Source of the DNA: Dactylellina haptotyla
Lineage: Eukaryota; Ascomycota; Orbiliomycetes; Orbiliales; Orbiliaceae
Assembly (NCBI GenBank): GCA_031310005.1
Contig: CM062381.1
Coordinates: forward strand, 2,976,001-3,040,000
DNA: 64,000 nt
Reading direction: 5' to 3'
Made by a program: the position numbers and the translations under genes. Shown here in pieces: positions 1-12,194 of the stretch. Every line of letters begins with the position of its first letter. Position 1 is the stretch's first letter. The notes beneath the pieces were generated by a model. It made no database searches and was not told the origin of the DNA. It saw only the letters and a program-made list of their open reading frames with translations.

Positions 1-2060
1 TTGTTGGTTTCATCGTTGAATGCTGTTTCCGGATCTTGAGCTCCGAGTTTCTTGGTATCGATAGAGTCTGGGGTTAGGAAAAGAGCGATCCTATCTCTGA
101 GATTCTTAACCCATTTTTCAGATCCTGGATGTAGCTGTTTCGCAGAGCCGTCAGTGTTCGCGAGCAGCGGGCGTCTGATATGTCCACCGGGACATCTTCG
201 AACCAATTCGTGAATCGAATCCGCCTCGGTGAAGCAGTAGTAACAGAAGGAGAAAACGCGGCGGAGGTATTCAACTGCGATATCGATCGTTCGCTTGGCC
301 CGCTCCAATTCCTCATCAGAGGGGAGATCGTCTTCAGCCTCACCGTCCTCCGGCTCCTCTTCTGGCTCGTTGGCCGCCTTCTCCGCCTGTCTCCTCGCCA
401 TGATTTCATCAACTTTAGCAAGAATCAAATCCCAGCCTCTGTATCCCGCCAAATCTCCATTGTCATCCAACATCATATCCTCATCCATGTTTGTATTCAT
501 CGCTTGTTCGAGTTTCAAGACTACAGCTCTGACCCGATCGACTTCGCTGATGATTTCTTCCGGGACACTCATAATATCATGGAGCATTTTACGTGTGAGA
601 ACTTTGGGAGGGTTATGAACCCCAACATGTACCACGAAATCGCCCTTTTCTTCATCGTGAATCCGTTCTTCGTTCAAAAGAGCAGCAGCTTGTTCTACCG
701 AACCTTCACTGACACTCAATGGGTCAATCAATATCCATCCGATTCGGTGGAATTTCTTGTTCGGGTTGGGATCACCGAGCGAGAGATATTGGAATCCCTG
801 GACTGTCATGGCGAGCTGAGGTAGAGCTGTCAGTAAAAAAAATTTCGAAAGGTGACTTGTGAGGGAAGGCTACCTTTTCGAGATTGGCCCTTTTGACTGT
901 AGGCGAAACTGTCTTGATGAGCAAGGCTGGACGATCGAGAGAATCATCTCTCAGAGCGCCAGTTCCAGAAGAAACAGCAGGAAGAACATCTTCACCCGCG
1001 TCATCTGCACCTTCCTCTTTCTCTGCGCCGTTGGAATCAGGCTTCCCGTTTGCTTGAACAGTAATGTTCACTTTAACACCTATCCGGTCAACATTAGCTC
1101 TGTCGAGACTAAGATTTGAAGTTAACTTGTGGTTAAGACGCACCCTCTTTTGCATCGGCTAGCCAGCCATCCCATCGCCCGGATTTTAGCTCTTCTGCCC
1201 ATATCTTCCACTGTCCCTTCCTCCACTCCAGCGTCTTGGATCTCCACTCATCACCTTCGCCTTCAACGTATCTTTCCCTAAACCATTCCTCGTCCTTATG
1301 ACTCTTGACGAACAGCTTTGCAACCCGTCCGTTCAGACCATCTTTATACGCCTCATACTTCTCCTTCATGGTCAGGTCACTCGCGTATTTTGCTTTTGAA
1401 GGTGCGGAAGCCGGTGTGCCGCTCCACCACTCATTAAAATAGGTGAAAGGGACAAGGTAATCGAATCCATGGGGGTCTAATAGTATCGGTGCCATGGCGG
1501 TGCCGCCAGGAGGATAGGCTGCATGTCCGCCAATGTTCGCTGGCATATATCGGTCGCCGTTCGCACCGGCTTCACCGCGACCCATTGGGGGAGGACCGCC
1601 GGCGTAGCCTCCAGGAGGGCCTCCCTGCCCGGGAATGTAGACATCTCCAGCGGGACTACCGCCATATCTGCCTGGTGGACCACCGCCGCTTCCAGGGGTG
1701 TAGCGATCAATATTCGGGGGCGATCGCGAGCGAGGAGGTCGACGACGTGGCATAGATCCTAATCCATCCATCGAGTTAGTTTTGGAATTCGATAAAACGC
1801 GTCGGTGTTGGCAAGGAGCAGAGATTCCAGAGAGAGACGGCATAGTAGAGCATGAACAAACCTGGAGATCGAGGCCGTCTGGTTCCATCAGGGGTGTAGT
1901 CATCTTCCCTCAAGCGTCCGTATGAAGATTCGTGCATGTCGTGAGAAGGCATTCGTCCACGAGAGCTGTCGCGCGGGTCACCCCAAGCTCTACGCTCTCG
2001 ATCCCGCGGGTCGTGGCGGAAAGTCTCTGGGGAATTGCTACCGTAGTACGGACCGGACAT
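1..2060 (-). CDS. ARS2: ARS2/SERRATE (fission yeast Pir2) homolog, 3' end cut by window edge
   Basis: Nuclear RNA-processing scaffold of the ARS2/SERRATE/Pir2 family, which links cap-bound RNA to processing and decay. Exons read on the minus strand: 2060-1862, 1758-1144, 1097-874 and 815 to the edge, giving about 617 residues before the window ends. The N-terminus is rich in Arg, Gly and Pro. It is followed by the SERRATE/Ars2 N-terminal domain (key stretches YLVPFTYFNEWW, MKEKYEAYKDG, KDEEWFRERY), an acidic segment, and the central zinc-finger region with FSFCYYC and RCPGGHIRRP. The start is the ATG at 2060 (MSGPYYGS). The first intron (1759-1861) is clear. The acceptors of introns two and three were chosen to keep frame and could shift by a few bases. 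The missing 3' part should hold the rest of the Ars2 domain. Confidence 0.85.
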
Positions 2061-3341
2061 GGTTTTATTGCGTATTCGGGTAGTATGGCTACTCCTGGAA
2101 GGTTCACCAAGGGTTTAGTTCAGACCAGCTGGGGTTGCGCGCCTTCGAATGGTTGGGCGTCAATTCCGGTTTCAGGAGGACAGCTCGTAACGGAGGGTGG
2201 CGTTTCGGTATGGGCAGAGCGGAAGCTGCAGATGGGGTAATAGGACCTTGATAGAGAACATGATGAGAAAGAGTGTATAGAATAATTTTTTTTAAAAAAA
2301 ACGATATATTCGAAAGTTCTGGGGAAGGTTCTTGAGAGAGAATAGATCATGGGGGGTTCAATTGAGCGCGGAAAACAAGAGAAGATGCTCGTGGAAGGAT
2401 GGAGTGGTGACTGGACCACGAAACGGTGCTCCGCAGCGAAAGTGCTGGAGACGGCATCTTCACGAGGTGAAGGCAGGAGGCAGAGAGAGAGATAGAGAGA
2501 AAAGAGTAGAAGAAAAAGAATAAGCGCAAGAAAAAGAAGTTATAAAAGGCGAATCAGGATTGATTCAGGGCAGCATAGATATACGATAGTAGGTGAGGTC
2601 AGAAAGGTAAGAAGGATAGCTAAGAAGGGCAATTGATGGCCGGATGCGATGCGAACGAACGAAGAGCGCGCGAGGGAGAGAGACTAAGAGGGCAGGGAAC
2701 CAACAATGAGTGAAGTAATGTATGTAATAGAGCGGCAGCTGATGTGCCGAAAGATAGTGAATAGATGAAGCCTGGAGCGGCGGCAGCGAGTGCGTTGAAG
2801 GCGAGAGTCGCGGCGAGGTTGTTGTTTGTTGTTGGAGGAGGAGGAGGAGGAGGAGTAGGAAAGGTGGTGGAAGAGGTAATGAGGGCTACGGATAGACGAG
2901 TTAGTTGGGTGATGATGACGAGGGTTGGAAGCGAGGTGAGGTGTCGACGTGAGGAAGGAAGGTTGGAATGACCGGATGCTCGAAGGGGGAAGGAGAGAGA
3001 GGGAAGGAAGAGAGGTGGCCCGGCCGGCAGGTGGTTGGCTGGCTCGGGCGGGCGTGGGCAGGCTTTGGCGGGCTTTGGCTGGCTTACGACTTACTGAATC
3101 GCTCTGCGTTGGGCTGGTCGTTGGCGCGCAACGCAGCAGCGGTCAATCTGCCAATCGCTCAACTCAACAACGAAAGCGACGGGCAGGCAGCTGGGCGCGC
3201 AGTCGGCTGCTCGACCAGCAGAAGCGAGAGTGGGCGACGGGGCGAGGAACGAGCGAATCAACGACGGCGTGGTAGGAGATACGAAAAGATAAGTAGGATG
3301 TAATAATAAGACGGTGATGGCGATGGCGCTGGCGATGATGG

Positions 3342-3400
3342 TAGAGGAGAGGGAGAGGGAGAGGGAGAAGGAGAAGGGGAGAGAGAGAAGATTAAGAGAG
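3342..3400. repeat. GA-rich (GAGAGG/GAGAAG) microsatellite
   Basis: Almost uninterrupted purine tract built from GAGAGG and GAGAAG units. It reads as a CT tract on the ARS2 sense strand. Confidence 0.8.
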
Positions 3401-3434
3401 GTCGAGGATCGAATCCCTTGTTCTCTCTTTAAGC

Positions 3435-3497
3435 CTGCTGCTGCTGCTGCTGCTGCTGCTCCTACTACTACCACTACTGCTACTGCTACTGCTGCAC
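3435..3497. repeat. (CTG)n / (CTA)n trinucleotide repeat
   Basis: About nine perfect CTG units (3435-3460) are followed by a degenerate CTA/CTG run to 3497. It is not inside a supported coding exon. Confidence 0.8.
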
Positions 3498-3697
3498 GCC
3501 GGCACAGGACAGGAAGAAGGAACGACCAACCAACAGGCCTGGTGGTGGCCCGTTTGTCGCCCTCCACCGCCCTCGTCCGTCTCTTCCATCAATCAATCGG
3601 TCAATCAACTTGAATCTAAGCTCAGGCAAGGCAGGGCGCCTCTCATCGCCGGGCCAGGCCGACCTGCCCAGACATCCCCTCCCGCTAGCACAGTGCG

Positions 3698-3720
3698 CCA
3701 TCCCATCCATCCCTCCATCC
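3698..3720. repeat. CATC-type microsatellite
   Basis: Short run of CCATC units, slightly interrupted, in the ARS2 upstream region. Confidence 0.6.
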
Positions 3721-4395
3721 AACGGCTCTGTGTTTCTGGTACCTTGCATCTCGTCTGTGGCCCGTCCACCAGGGCTGGCCTGTCTCGCAATTGCAAATCT
3801 TGTGATCTTGTGACAGGTCCAGTGACGTCTCGTTCTCCTCCGTTTCGCAATCATCGAGGCCCGTCTCGGGTATACTCCCGGAATTTCTTCCTCCGTGTCC
3901 TTTAATTTTTTTCTGCTCGCGAGTTTCTCCTTTTTCATTTCGCCGTTCGTTTCTCAGTCGCATCTACCCGTAACTGGGGCTCCCCTTCCAACGCACAAAA
4001 TGCCACGTCCGGGTCCTGGAAACTCCTCCCGGCCAGCTGCCACTGGTCCCGGCCTCACGAAACGGTCTACAATCTTGCATAGCTCTCTCATAACCACTTG
4101 GTTTAGAATTCTCCCTATCCCCAAAACAATTAACTACACGACCCTCTCTATCTGTATCCTACTATCCTTCCTGTTCCCCGTCATTTCGGCGCCAAATCGG
4201 CTCCGATACATTCCCCTGGCTATCCTCGATTATGTATCGAAACGAAACATGATATAAAACAAGTATCAAAAGAAACCAACAAACAGGCCAAAAAGCTCGA
4301 CAAATAGCATTCAAGAAAACAAACCAACGTCATTGGCACCTGCACAAGCTTTCTTTATTAAGGAGAAGAAGAAGAAAGAAGCAAAAATAATTAGA

Positions 4396-7300
4396 TCAAG
4401 CTGTAGCACTAGCCATCTGCTCAAATCCCTTCGGCACCGCCCACCCGTGTGTCCTGCACGCCCTTAGATATGCCTGCACGGCCTCAGGAACATTATAGGT
4501 ACTCTGCGGTCCTCCTCTAACTCCCTCGTACTCCAACCTCGCCGGCTTGGGATCCAGGCTCATCATCGCCAACCGCACATTCAGCAAGATGCTCTCAATC
4601 GTCGTCTTGCTATCCCACCCGGTTCCTGTCAACATTTCAAGACAGACAGCTCCACCGATAGTGACATGTCCGCCGCCACCGTTCATAAACGGCAAGAACC
4701 TCGGTTTGATAACCCGCACGAATGGCGGGGTCGTCGGGAAACTGGCGCCGAATCGGAGTTCCAGAACTACACTCTTGATCCCGCGCGACTTCATGTCCTG
4801 CGCTAACGGGAGTGTGGAATCAAAGGTGTGAAGCTCCACAATCCACTGGTAGACGTTGTCGAAATGGTCAGGATTAGTGTACCATCCGAGTTCGTGTAGA
4901 GGAGTGTTGTCTTGGATCTTTAGCAGGTTCTTATATTCCTTCTGAAGACGCTTCGTCGCCTGGTGTGTTGCGAATGTTGGCTGCGCGATTAACGGAAGAG
5001 TGCTATAATCGAGCTCGCCGGCGATGAAATCGGTCTTTGGAGGTTCTGGTTTCTTAGGAGCTGGAGCAACAGGGACCGAGAGGGTAGCCGATGCTGATGT
5101 GGCGGTCACCGCGGGTGCAGAAACGACTGGTGCTTTGACTGTTGGTGGTGGTTTCGCAACAGGAGCCTTAATTGGGGGAGCCGTCACAACTGGTGCTGGA
5201 ACACTTGCAATTGGTGCTGCTACTGGCACCGCAACCACCGGGGCTGCAACTGGTGCAGCAGTGGCTGGCGCGGCAACTGGAACTGGAGCTGGGGCTGTCG
5301 TTACTGGCAAACTTGGGAATAGCGGTCCTTGAAGAATTGGTGCTGAAATAACTAGTGGTGACTGCGCAACAGGTGCCCTTCCTTTCCCTGGTGTCTTCTT
5401 GTTAGTCGGGGTTACACCAAAAGAGCTAATGGAGTTCGAAAGCGGCAGCGCACTAAAGGCGGTGTTCCAGGAGTCCGTACTCGTTGGGGTTCCAATGCTT
5501 GAGATTGATTTCTTGATGTTTCCAAAGAAGCCTGATTGCCGGGTGTTCGAAGCACCTGCCGAGCTCCAGCTTGCCGCTGGTGGTGTACTATCCACGCCGC
5601 TTCTTAGGAGATACCTTGGAGGCTCTGCGGTAGCCGCAGTGGCAGGGGTAGTAACATTTGTGAAAAACGGATTTGTGCTAGCTGAACTTTGTGTGCTAGT
5701 AACAAATGGGTTGGTACTGCTTGTGCTGGTCACTTCCATAGGCGTATAACCCGGAGGGGTCGTTATCATCGGGGTGTCATCATATGATGGTGGTAGAGGT
5801 TGACTCGTTGTGGTAGAGGCTCCTCCAGAAGGGGGTCTATTTTCAGGCACTCTACCCCGTCCTCCTCCAAATCCAGAGAAAATACTTGTTCTCCGTCGAG
5901 TTCGTGGTGGCTCATACGCTAATGGTGTCGGCGCCGGCTCATATGGACTTCTCAAACTCTCTTCCATGGAAAGAGCAATCGCAACATCCAAGTCACTGAT
6001 CTCAGCTGACTCAACAACAGGCGCTGTAGTCCTACTGATCTCTTCGAAGAAAACATCCAGGTCGGAATCATTCGTAGCATCGCTGGCAGGGTCCTCTGCC
6101 ACTGGGATTCGTTCTTCGATACCGTCAATTGTGACAACCATGTATTCAGGTTCTCCTTTCTTTCCCTTACTGGCCTCGAGGGATTCGTCTTTTCTTGCTC
6201 TAGTAGCCTTTGGCTGCGGGATAATGATTTTACCCTGCTCGCCATTCGGTGTCATGGATGGATCTTGAGGCTTGACTTGGGCAGGCTGCTTTTGAGAGGC
6301 AGTAGTGGTGTTGCTGAAGGCACATTGGACGAAGAGATATCTCGTGCAAATCCAATCCAACTATTCACAAAGTTAGATTATATATGACTTGTTTCACTAC
6401 ACTGGATGGATATCTTACCTGAGCGACAACCAGATGCGGGCTACGGCTGACAAACTCGCCTGGTGAATTGACAATCTCATTCAGCGCAACAGCAGCCGAT
6501 ACTTTAAGCACACTCTTTGACCATTGGTCTCCCTAAAATATCATTAGCATCACCGAGTTATGAAATGAAAGAGCTAAAAATAACTTACCCCAGCAGCTGC
6601 ATAGCGATTTGCAGTATACCCTAAGCTTGTCCTGAAATCCAATGAATGGTAACACCCATTACCATACGCTCGGCCGTTCAGAGTCTGGTCAAAGTTCAAC
6701 CCCTCGCGAATAATCGAATGCCAGTTCGCCAACGGACTTCCGTGCCACGCAAACAAAGTGGGATACCTATTCCTAATCCTCCTAGAAACACCTGACGTGG
6801 CGGTCTGGAACCGCTGCTCCTTATCTGGTGCACCCATAGCGAACCTGAACTGCATCCAGTTACCCATACCGTAGACCCGATCTTCAGTATGCGTGGCAGG
6901 AAAGACTCCATTAGAGCCGGTTTCCAACCCGTCAACTTGGACGATACAAGCTCTGTTCGACGCCACCACCCATCTGAGGACTCCCAAGGCGGCAGGGGAA
7001 ATTCGGTCGCCCCAGCTGGAGAGGTGGCCCTCGCGTAATCTATCTTTCATCTCGCGGACCGAAGGAAGAGTATCGAGTAGCAAGCAGATGGATTCCATCT
7101 TCTGCTGGGGTGTGAATGCGGCGAAGTCTTGGTTGAATAGATTCACCACGACCTGTTGGGCACCGGCTACGACTGCTGATTGACCGGTATACGCGCTCCC
7201 CATATTGACAGCGCTGGCTTGTGCAGTCGTCGAGACCGGATCGGATACTTTGATGACCGGGAACAGTGACATATCCACCGCACGACAACAGAGTGTTTCG

Positions 7301-8999
7301 CCTCCGCTGCCAGCTCCACTAATGGTCATCCAGGAACCGACCTGCACGGGGTGGGAGATGGGGTTGACAGCGTTGATTCTCAACGTCAGCTCCTTTTTCA
7401 CCCGGTCGAAAGTGCCGGTATATCCTGCGCCGCCAGTACTTGGCGGGAACGGCACCTTCAAATTGAGAGCGTCCGGGAAGGTCTTTAATTTCTGATGCCG
7501 AGAGGCGGCGTAGCAGAACGAGACTAAGAGATCAACGACGTACGGTTGCTCGACGATGTCTCGTTCGATACCTGGACCGAAGTCCGAGGAAAGGTATTTT
7601 GACAAACACTCCGGTGTGCTGCAAACATACGGTTCCAAAGCTTCGACATCCGACTTCACTCTGCGATGACAGACAAGGCAGTACTCTGTATATCTAGCAA
7701 AGTTTCGCAATAAGAACTGCATAGCCACGAGCGGGAATGATGCCGGCTTTGCGTCCGTAGAATCGATAATATGATCGGATGTCACCAGTCGCGAGAACCC
7801 GCCGAGGTGGTTATCGTCATGGTAGAATTTGGTCTCCACGGCCTCCAATGAAGTACTGGCAGAAGTCTTCTTGCTTGAAAAGTAATACTCTTCAGCACCA
7901 TACCAGGAGAAACCCATCTCCAACCGATTCTTAACCAAATTGACAAGCCGTTCGTTGATGAACAGCTCCAGCGATTGGAAGATATAAGGCATAGCCTTGT
8001 TGCCGTCGTTCTTCTTGAAGATATTCTGGCACTCGGCCCTCGTCGGCTTGTATTTATCGCCCTGCCGTATGCGCATTCTGATGTTCGACTTTTTGCTGTT
8101 CGTTCGGTACGACCGCTTCTTGTCCTCGGTGAGCTCGTTGATATTGGCATACCCGGCGGGATATTCAATAATCAGACTCAAATACCTCTTCGACTCGACG
8201 TGCCATGCATCTAATGCATTATCTGAAAGTCCTAGCCTTGATAACCGGCAGGATACAATAACATAGCAGACACCGCTACCCTTCAGCGACCCATGATAGC
8301 CGAGCTTGAATCCCGCGTCCTTGACAGCTCTCAAATCGGTGACTAGACGGTTAACGGGTATTGTTACAGTCGGCAGCGAAGCCGCTGGTCTCTTTCCTTT
8401 ATTTACTGTAGGACTGGTGGTGTATAAGTCTTCTTGGTCGTCTATCATCATCGGGCTTGTGTCTCTCGCTCCTCTTCTTCTCGACCTTGTCGACGGCGGG
8501 GCTGGTGCATCGCGCATAGTCGTGTCCTCGTCGTTAATGATAAACGGACTAGCGGCGGACCCGTCCGCCTCTTTGCTTCTCAGATGTCGAGAAACATTGG
8601 TGAGGATTTGCTTGACGCTTTTTCCTGCGAGACTAGGCATGTCGCTTAGTCTCTCTCCGATGAGGGTTGCGTCTTCTCCACAGCCGAAAACGAAGACTTC
8701 GTGTCCTGTTGGATACTTTGGGAGGTCTATATAAAAAAGGAGGGATCAGTTAGTTCATCCGCAAAAGTAGATACTTAACGTTATATCGTGTAGGAGTCAT
8801 CAAGAAGGTAGAATAGAAATGAGTGGGAAAGCGACTAACCAACGATAATGGTGGATATCATAGACGGCTCCCCGTTCTTTGGATGGAATTGAAACAAGAA
8901 CTCTCCTTCGTTCTCGCCTGTTCCTACGATAAATACGCCATCTATCGTATCGTCATCCGAGGCCATGTACAGATCTGTGTCATACTGATCTTTCGGCAT
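4396..8999 (-). CDS. PARP catalytic domain fused to UBE2Q-like E2 ubiquitin-conjugating domain
   Basis: Exons 8999-8840, 8726-6589, 6532-6419 and 6360-4396 join in frame to 1458 aa. Residues about 1-700 are a poorly known N-terminal region with a basic and acidic linker. An ADP-ribosyltransferase (PARP) core follows: HGSPLANWHSI (His about 715), YGNGCYHSLDF (Tyr about 746), and after two introns LDWICTRYLFVQ (third motif position Ile about 808). A long Ala/Pro/Val/Thr linker leads to a UBC fold at about 1270-1440. Its active-site Cys is about 1377 in GGAVCLEMLTGTGW, which resembles UBE2Q and lacks the usual HPN. PARPs transfer ADP-ribose from NAD+; the H-Y-(non-Glu) pattern suggests mono-ADP-ribosylation (inference). 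The fusion should couple ADP-ribosylation to ubiquitin transfer. PARP-UBC architectures are known from fungi. The start MPKDQ is preferred, although the frame is open upstream with a proline-rich and hydrophobic stretch. Confidence 0.9.
5063..5330 (-). repeat. Imperfect Ala/Pro/Val repeat linker inside the PARP-E2 gene
   Basis: The coding strand encodes tandem imperfect units such as VPVAAP, APVVAVP and APVVTAP. At DNA level this is a degenerate GGTGCN repeat on the plus strand. It separates the PARP and E2 domains and is probably a flexible spacer that varies in length between strains (inference). Confidence 0.75.
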
Positions 9000-11604
9000 C
9001 TTGGGTGGTAGTGGCAGCGGTGGTGGCCGTGGATGTGGCGGGCTATTTATCACCTTGCGTTTCTGGTCGAAAAGGACGACTAGTAGGATTCCCCAGAGAT
9101 CTTCCGCTACCGCACAGAAAACAGCAAGGAGGGCAAGCAAGTAGCGGTGCAGATTGTTAGTTTTATAATATAGTGATTCATTCATATAAAACCGTATGAG
9201 GAGAGACGGGGTGCAGGGGTGCCAGTGTTGCCCTGTGGTGCGTCTTGCAGGCCAAAAGTGTAAACCTCGTCTGTCTTTTTGAATCCTGGTGGCGCTGATG
9301 AAGCAACAAAGATGCTGGATAACCAAGGACACCAAAAAAAGACAATGGTGAAAGATCGACTAGGAATAATGTATAAAGAGGAAATGATGGTCGTAGAAGT
9401 CGATCGATGATCGGTTGGGCTATACGACAGACAATCTCAAGAAGTATCTTTTCCTCTCTGTAAAAAATGCTTATAAAAGTACCTGTCAACTGGTAGATAA
9501 GGAGAGTGCGGTGGTGCCAATATATGAAACAGGTACGAAATAATATATATGTGAGAAGAGGGGTAGAGAAGAATTCACGGAGCCTCTTTTTATTCTCGTA
9601 GAGACTACCAAAGGATTCGGGTTTCGATGTTGTTCTGCAGGAGACCGGACTTTTCGATAATTGGAAACGAACAAGGATATGTATGGGATCGATCGGTGTA
9701 GTTGATTTTCCGTAGCCTTGTCGTATATCCCCGCTATCCTTTATCTATTAACAATGCAAGTTATATCTGGTTGCCGCGTAAAATACTATGTTTAAAGGAT
9801 TATGAAAATGAAACGAAATAAGAATTATTAGAGAAGAAAACAGTGCATGGAAACGTCTTTTCTTCCGATAGACGGCTCTTTTCGAAGGGGGATTTCAGTT
9901 TATAAGGGAAACTTGATTCCGCACGATTTTTACTGGATGCCACCAATGCAATTGTGTACTTATTTCGAGTGATTTAAAATCCAGAAAAACATATCCCAGA
10001 AGACTGCCTTGTATGTAAAGCGCAGGCTCCCACGAAATCAGTGATAGAGAAGAGGCGGAAGCAAGTGTGGAGGGGAGTGACTGCCCAGGTGGATTGCTGG
10101 GTCGGACCATTGAGCAGCTAGGAATCCACCATGTCTTCACTTGTCTTTCCTTCTTTTTTCAGCCTCCTGGGCCGCGAGCTAGCAGGACTCTCAATGGCCA
10201 GGGCAGGTGGGGCTGGCTAGCCGACCCAAAACGAAGGATCCAGCATTAGCTCCCACACCCCTTCCCTTGTCCATGTTCGCGACTTCTCCTTGGTTTTCGG
10301 TACCAGTGCTATAGCTATCGCTACAAGTTGCGAGGTGGCGGTACTATGTCCCTTTTTGCATCATATTTGGACAAATTCTCGCGATCATTAAAACCCCGTT
10401 CACCGTCCCTTGGGCTCTCGACCTCGGACGATGATTAAAATTGAAATTTAGAAGAACATTCACATCAAAGAGCCCTTCCTAGTTCTGGAAAAGTCGGTCT
10501 GATGCTCGGGTATTTGGGGGTGTTTCCAAAAAAAGGTTTCAGGCTGCAAATCGCGGCTGCAAAACCAGAAGGTTGCCTGAATTAGATCGGGGCGGACAAC
10601 ACAACGTTAGTCGGAACTCCACCGCACGTGTGCAGACTCACCCTTCAGGCATCAACCGAGATATATTCTGTGTATTCGTCCGCCTAGAGTATAGATTCTT
10701 CGGCCGGGGCCATTACCCCCTAGACATCTTACTAATTTTTCAAATTGATTTGTAGAAATATTTTCTGTACTCGGTAGATATTTATGTTTTAATATGATCG
10801 CACTCAGACGAAAATTATTACGGAATTATATGCATAAGTATATCATTTGCAATATTTGAGATCCCAGCAAAATATTTACTCTATCGCCTTTGCAGATTCG
10901 TGGTACTGTTTCTCTCTGCTGCACATCCACACTAGTTAATTCATTCATCTAATGAGCGTGTTGGATTCTCTGGCTACCACCTAGCGATCAACGTTCGGGA
11001 CTGCAGTCTATTCCATTCGTTTCATTAGATTATCAGCAAGGGCTCAGGTTTAAGTTGTTTCGTAGATAGGTCGGCAAGACTATATACCATTTCGCACGTA
11101 CTTGAATAACTCATTAAATACTTCATCGTCAAATGCTGATGGGTCTTTTTCCATCAGGGTTTTTACTTCTGTTATCCCAAATTCCAGATCCAAGTCCCAT
11201 AGCTTTGCTGAATGTCGTACCACGGTGAACCTGTACGAATCTTCATATACAATACAATTTGGTTTACCTGCCGTCATCGACATCCTGCCCTATAAGACGC
11301 GAATGACAGCAGACGTGTTCCGCCATATGAGCCGGTGGTAGTGGATGGGAAGTGTTAGGCCGCGCGTGATTGAGGAGCAAATAGCAAGTTGCTTGATATC
11401 CCCAGGATTTAAGAAACTCAAGATGAGACCGAAAAGTTCGTTAGGTAGGTCCAAAAGGTCTACCGGCATTGTGGATTAAGGCCAACCAAAACCTTTAATA
11501 ATATATTTGCAATATTTGTACCTATGAGGAACCAATACATCAAGTCATGTGTAAAGGCGAGATCTATAGAAAGGATGATCTTCCAGTAGATTTAATCTGC
11601 GGGT

Positions 11605-11649
11605 TCCAATCAGGCTGAACTGGCCAAATATTTGTTCAGCCTGATTGGA
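11605..11649. repeat. Perfect 16-bp inverted repeat with 13-nt spacer
   Basis: Left arm 11605-11620 (TCCAATCAGGCTGAAC) and right arm 11634-11649 are exact reverse complements. The spacer 11621-11633 starts with TGGCCA. No flanking gene explains it. Confidence 0.85.
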
Positions 11650-11906
11650 TCTTATAATTATCTAGCTCGTCAACTGATGCGAGTGGTGTATGCACTGAAG
11701 GAAAATCCTCATCTATGCTTGCACAATCATAACTCTGTGTTCTTTTTTGTTTTTCAAACTATATATTACGTAAATCTCAGGGTTAAGTTGATTTATTAGA
11801 GCTAAATATACACAATTATAAAAATAAAAAAACACAACTAAAATAATATATTAATAAAATATTAAAAAAAGTGTAATTTAGTTTTAATTATAGTCGATGT
11901 GTAGTA

Positions 11907-11922
11907 TGTATTCATGAATACA
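11907..11922. repeat. 16-bp perfect palindrome
   Basis: TGTATTCATGAATACA equals its own reverse complement. It lies in AT-rich intergenic DNA and could be a dimeric factor site or chance. Confidence 0.7.
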
Positions 11923-12194
11923 CCCTAGTCGACTCTTTTATTTCCTAACTGTATACGATGTTATTATAAAGCTCCCCAAATTAGTTAAATTTTTTGGTTT
12001 TGGATCGCTGCTTTATTTAGTATGTATACAGTATTGCAGCGATACTCAGAATTTTCACCCAATCCCGAAGTCTAAGAGAACCAATTCTCTGTCAAATAGC
12101 GATTAGGGCATTGTCTATCCCGTCGCCCACATGTCCACATCATTAGCATCGTTTCTAATAATACCTGTTCACATAAAAAACAGTGGGCTTTAAC

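Larger units (their letters stand above)
2061..4395. promoter_or_regulatory. 2.3-kb upstream region of ARS2, low-complexity and polypurine-rich
   Basis: No coding gene is supported here; the open frames have simple composition. The region lies between the ARS2 start and the 3' end of the PARP-E2 gene, so it most likely holds the ARS2 promoter and 5' leader. On the strand sense for ARS2 the long GA tracts become pyrimidine (CT) tracts, which are common in fungal promoters. It also contains GGA, GCT and CATC microsatellites. Confidence 0.5.
9000..12194. other. 3.2-kb gene-free stretch upstream of the PARP-E2 gene
   Basis: No gene is supported. The first few hundred bases above 8999 should hold the PARP-E2 promoter and leader. 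From about 10.3 kb the sequence becomes AT-rich, with only short open frames (for example a 67-aa frame at 11080-11283, minus). It contains a perfect 16-bp inverted repeat (11605-11649) and a 16-bp palindrome (11907-11922). Confidence 0.5.

Noticed and set aside
5024-6268. Several plus-strand open frames of 94-152 codons
   Set aside because: They lie antisense to the PARP-E2 exon and mirror its Ala/Pro/Val and Ser/Thr-rich composition; no domain or start context.
11080-11283. 67-codon minus frame in the intergenic region
   Set aside because: Composition looks protein-like, but no domain, no upstream exon and no clear promoter; could be a gene relic.
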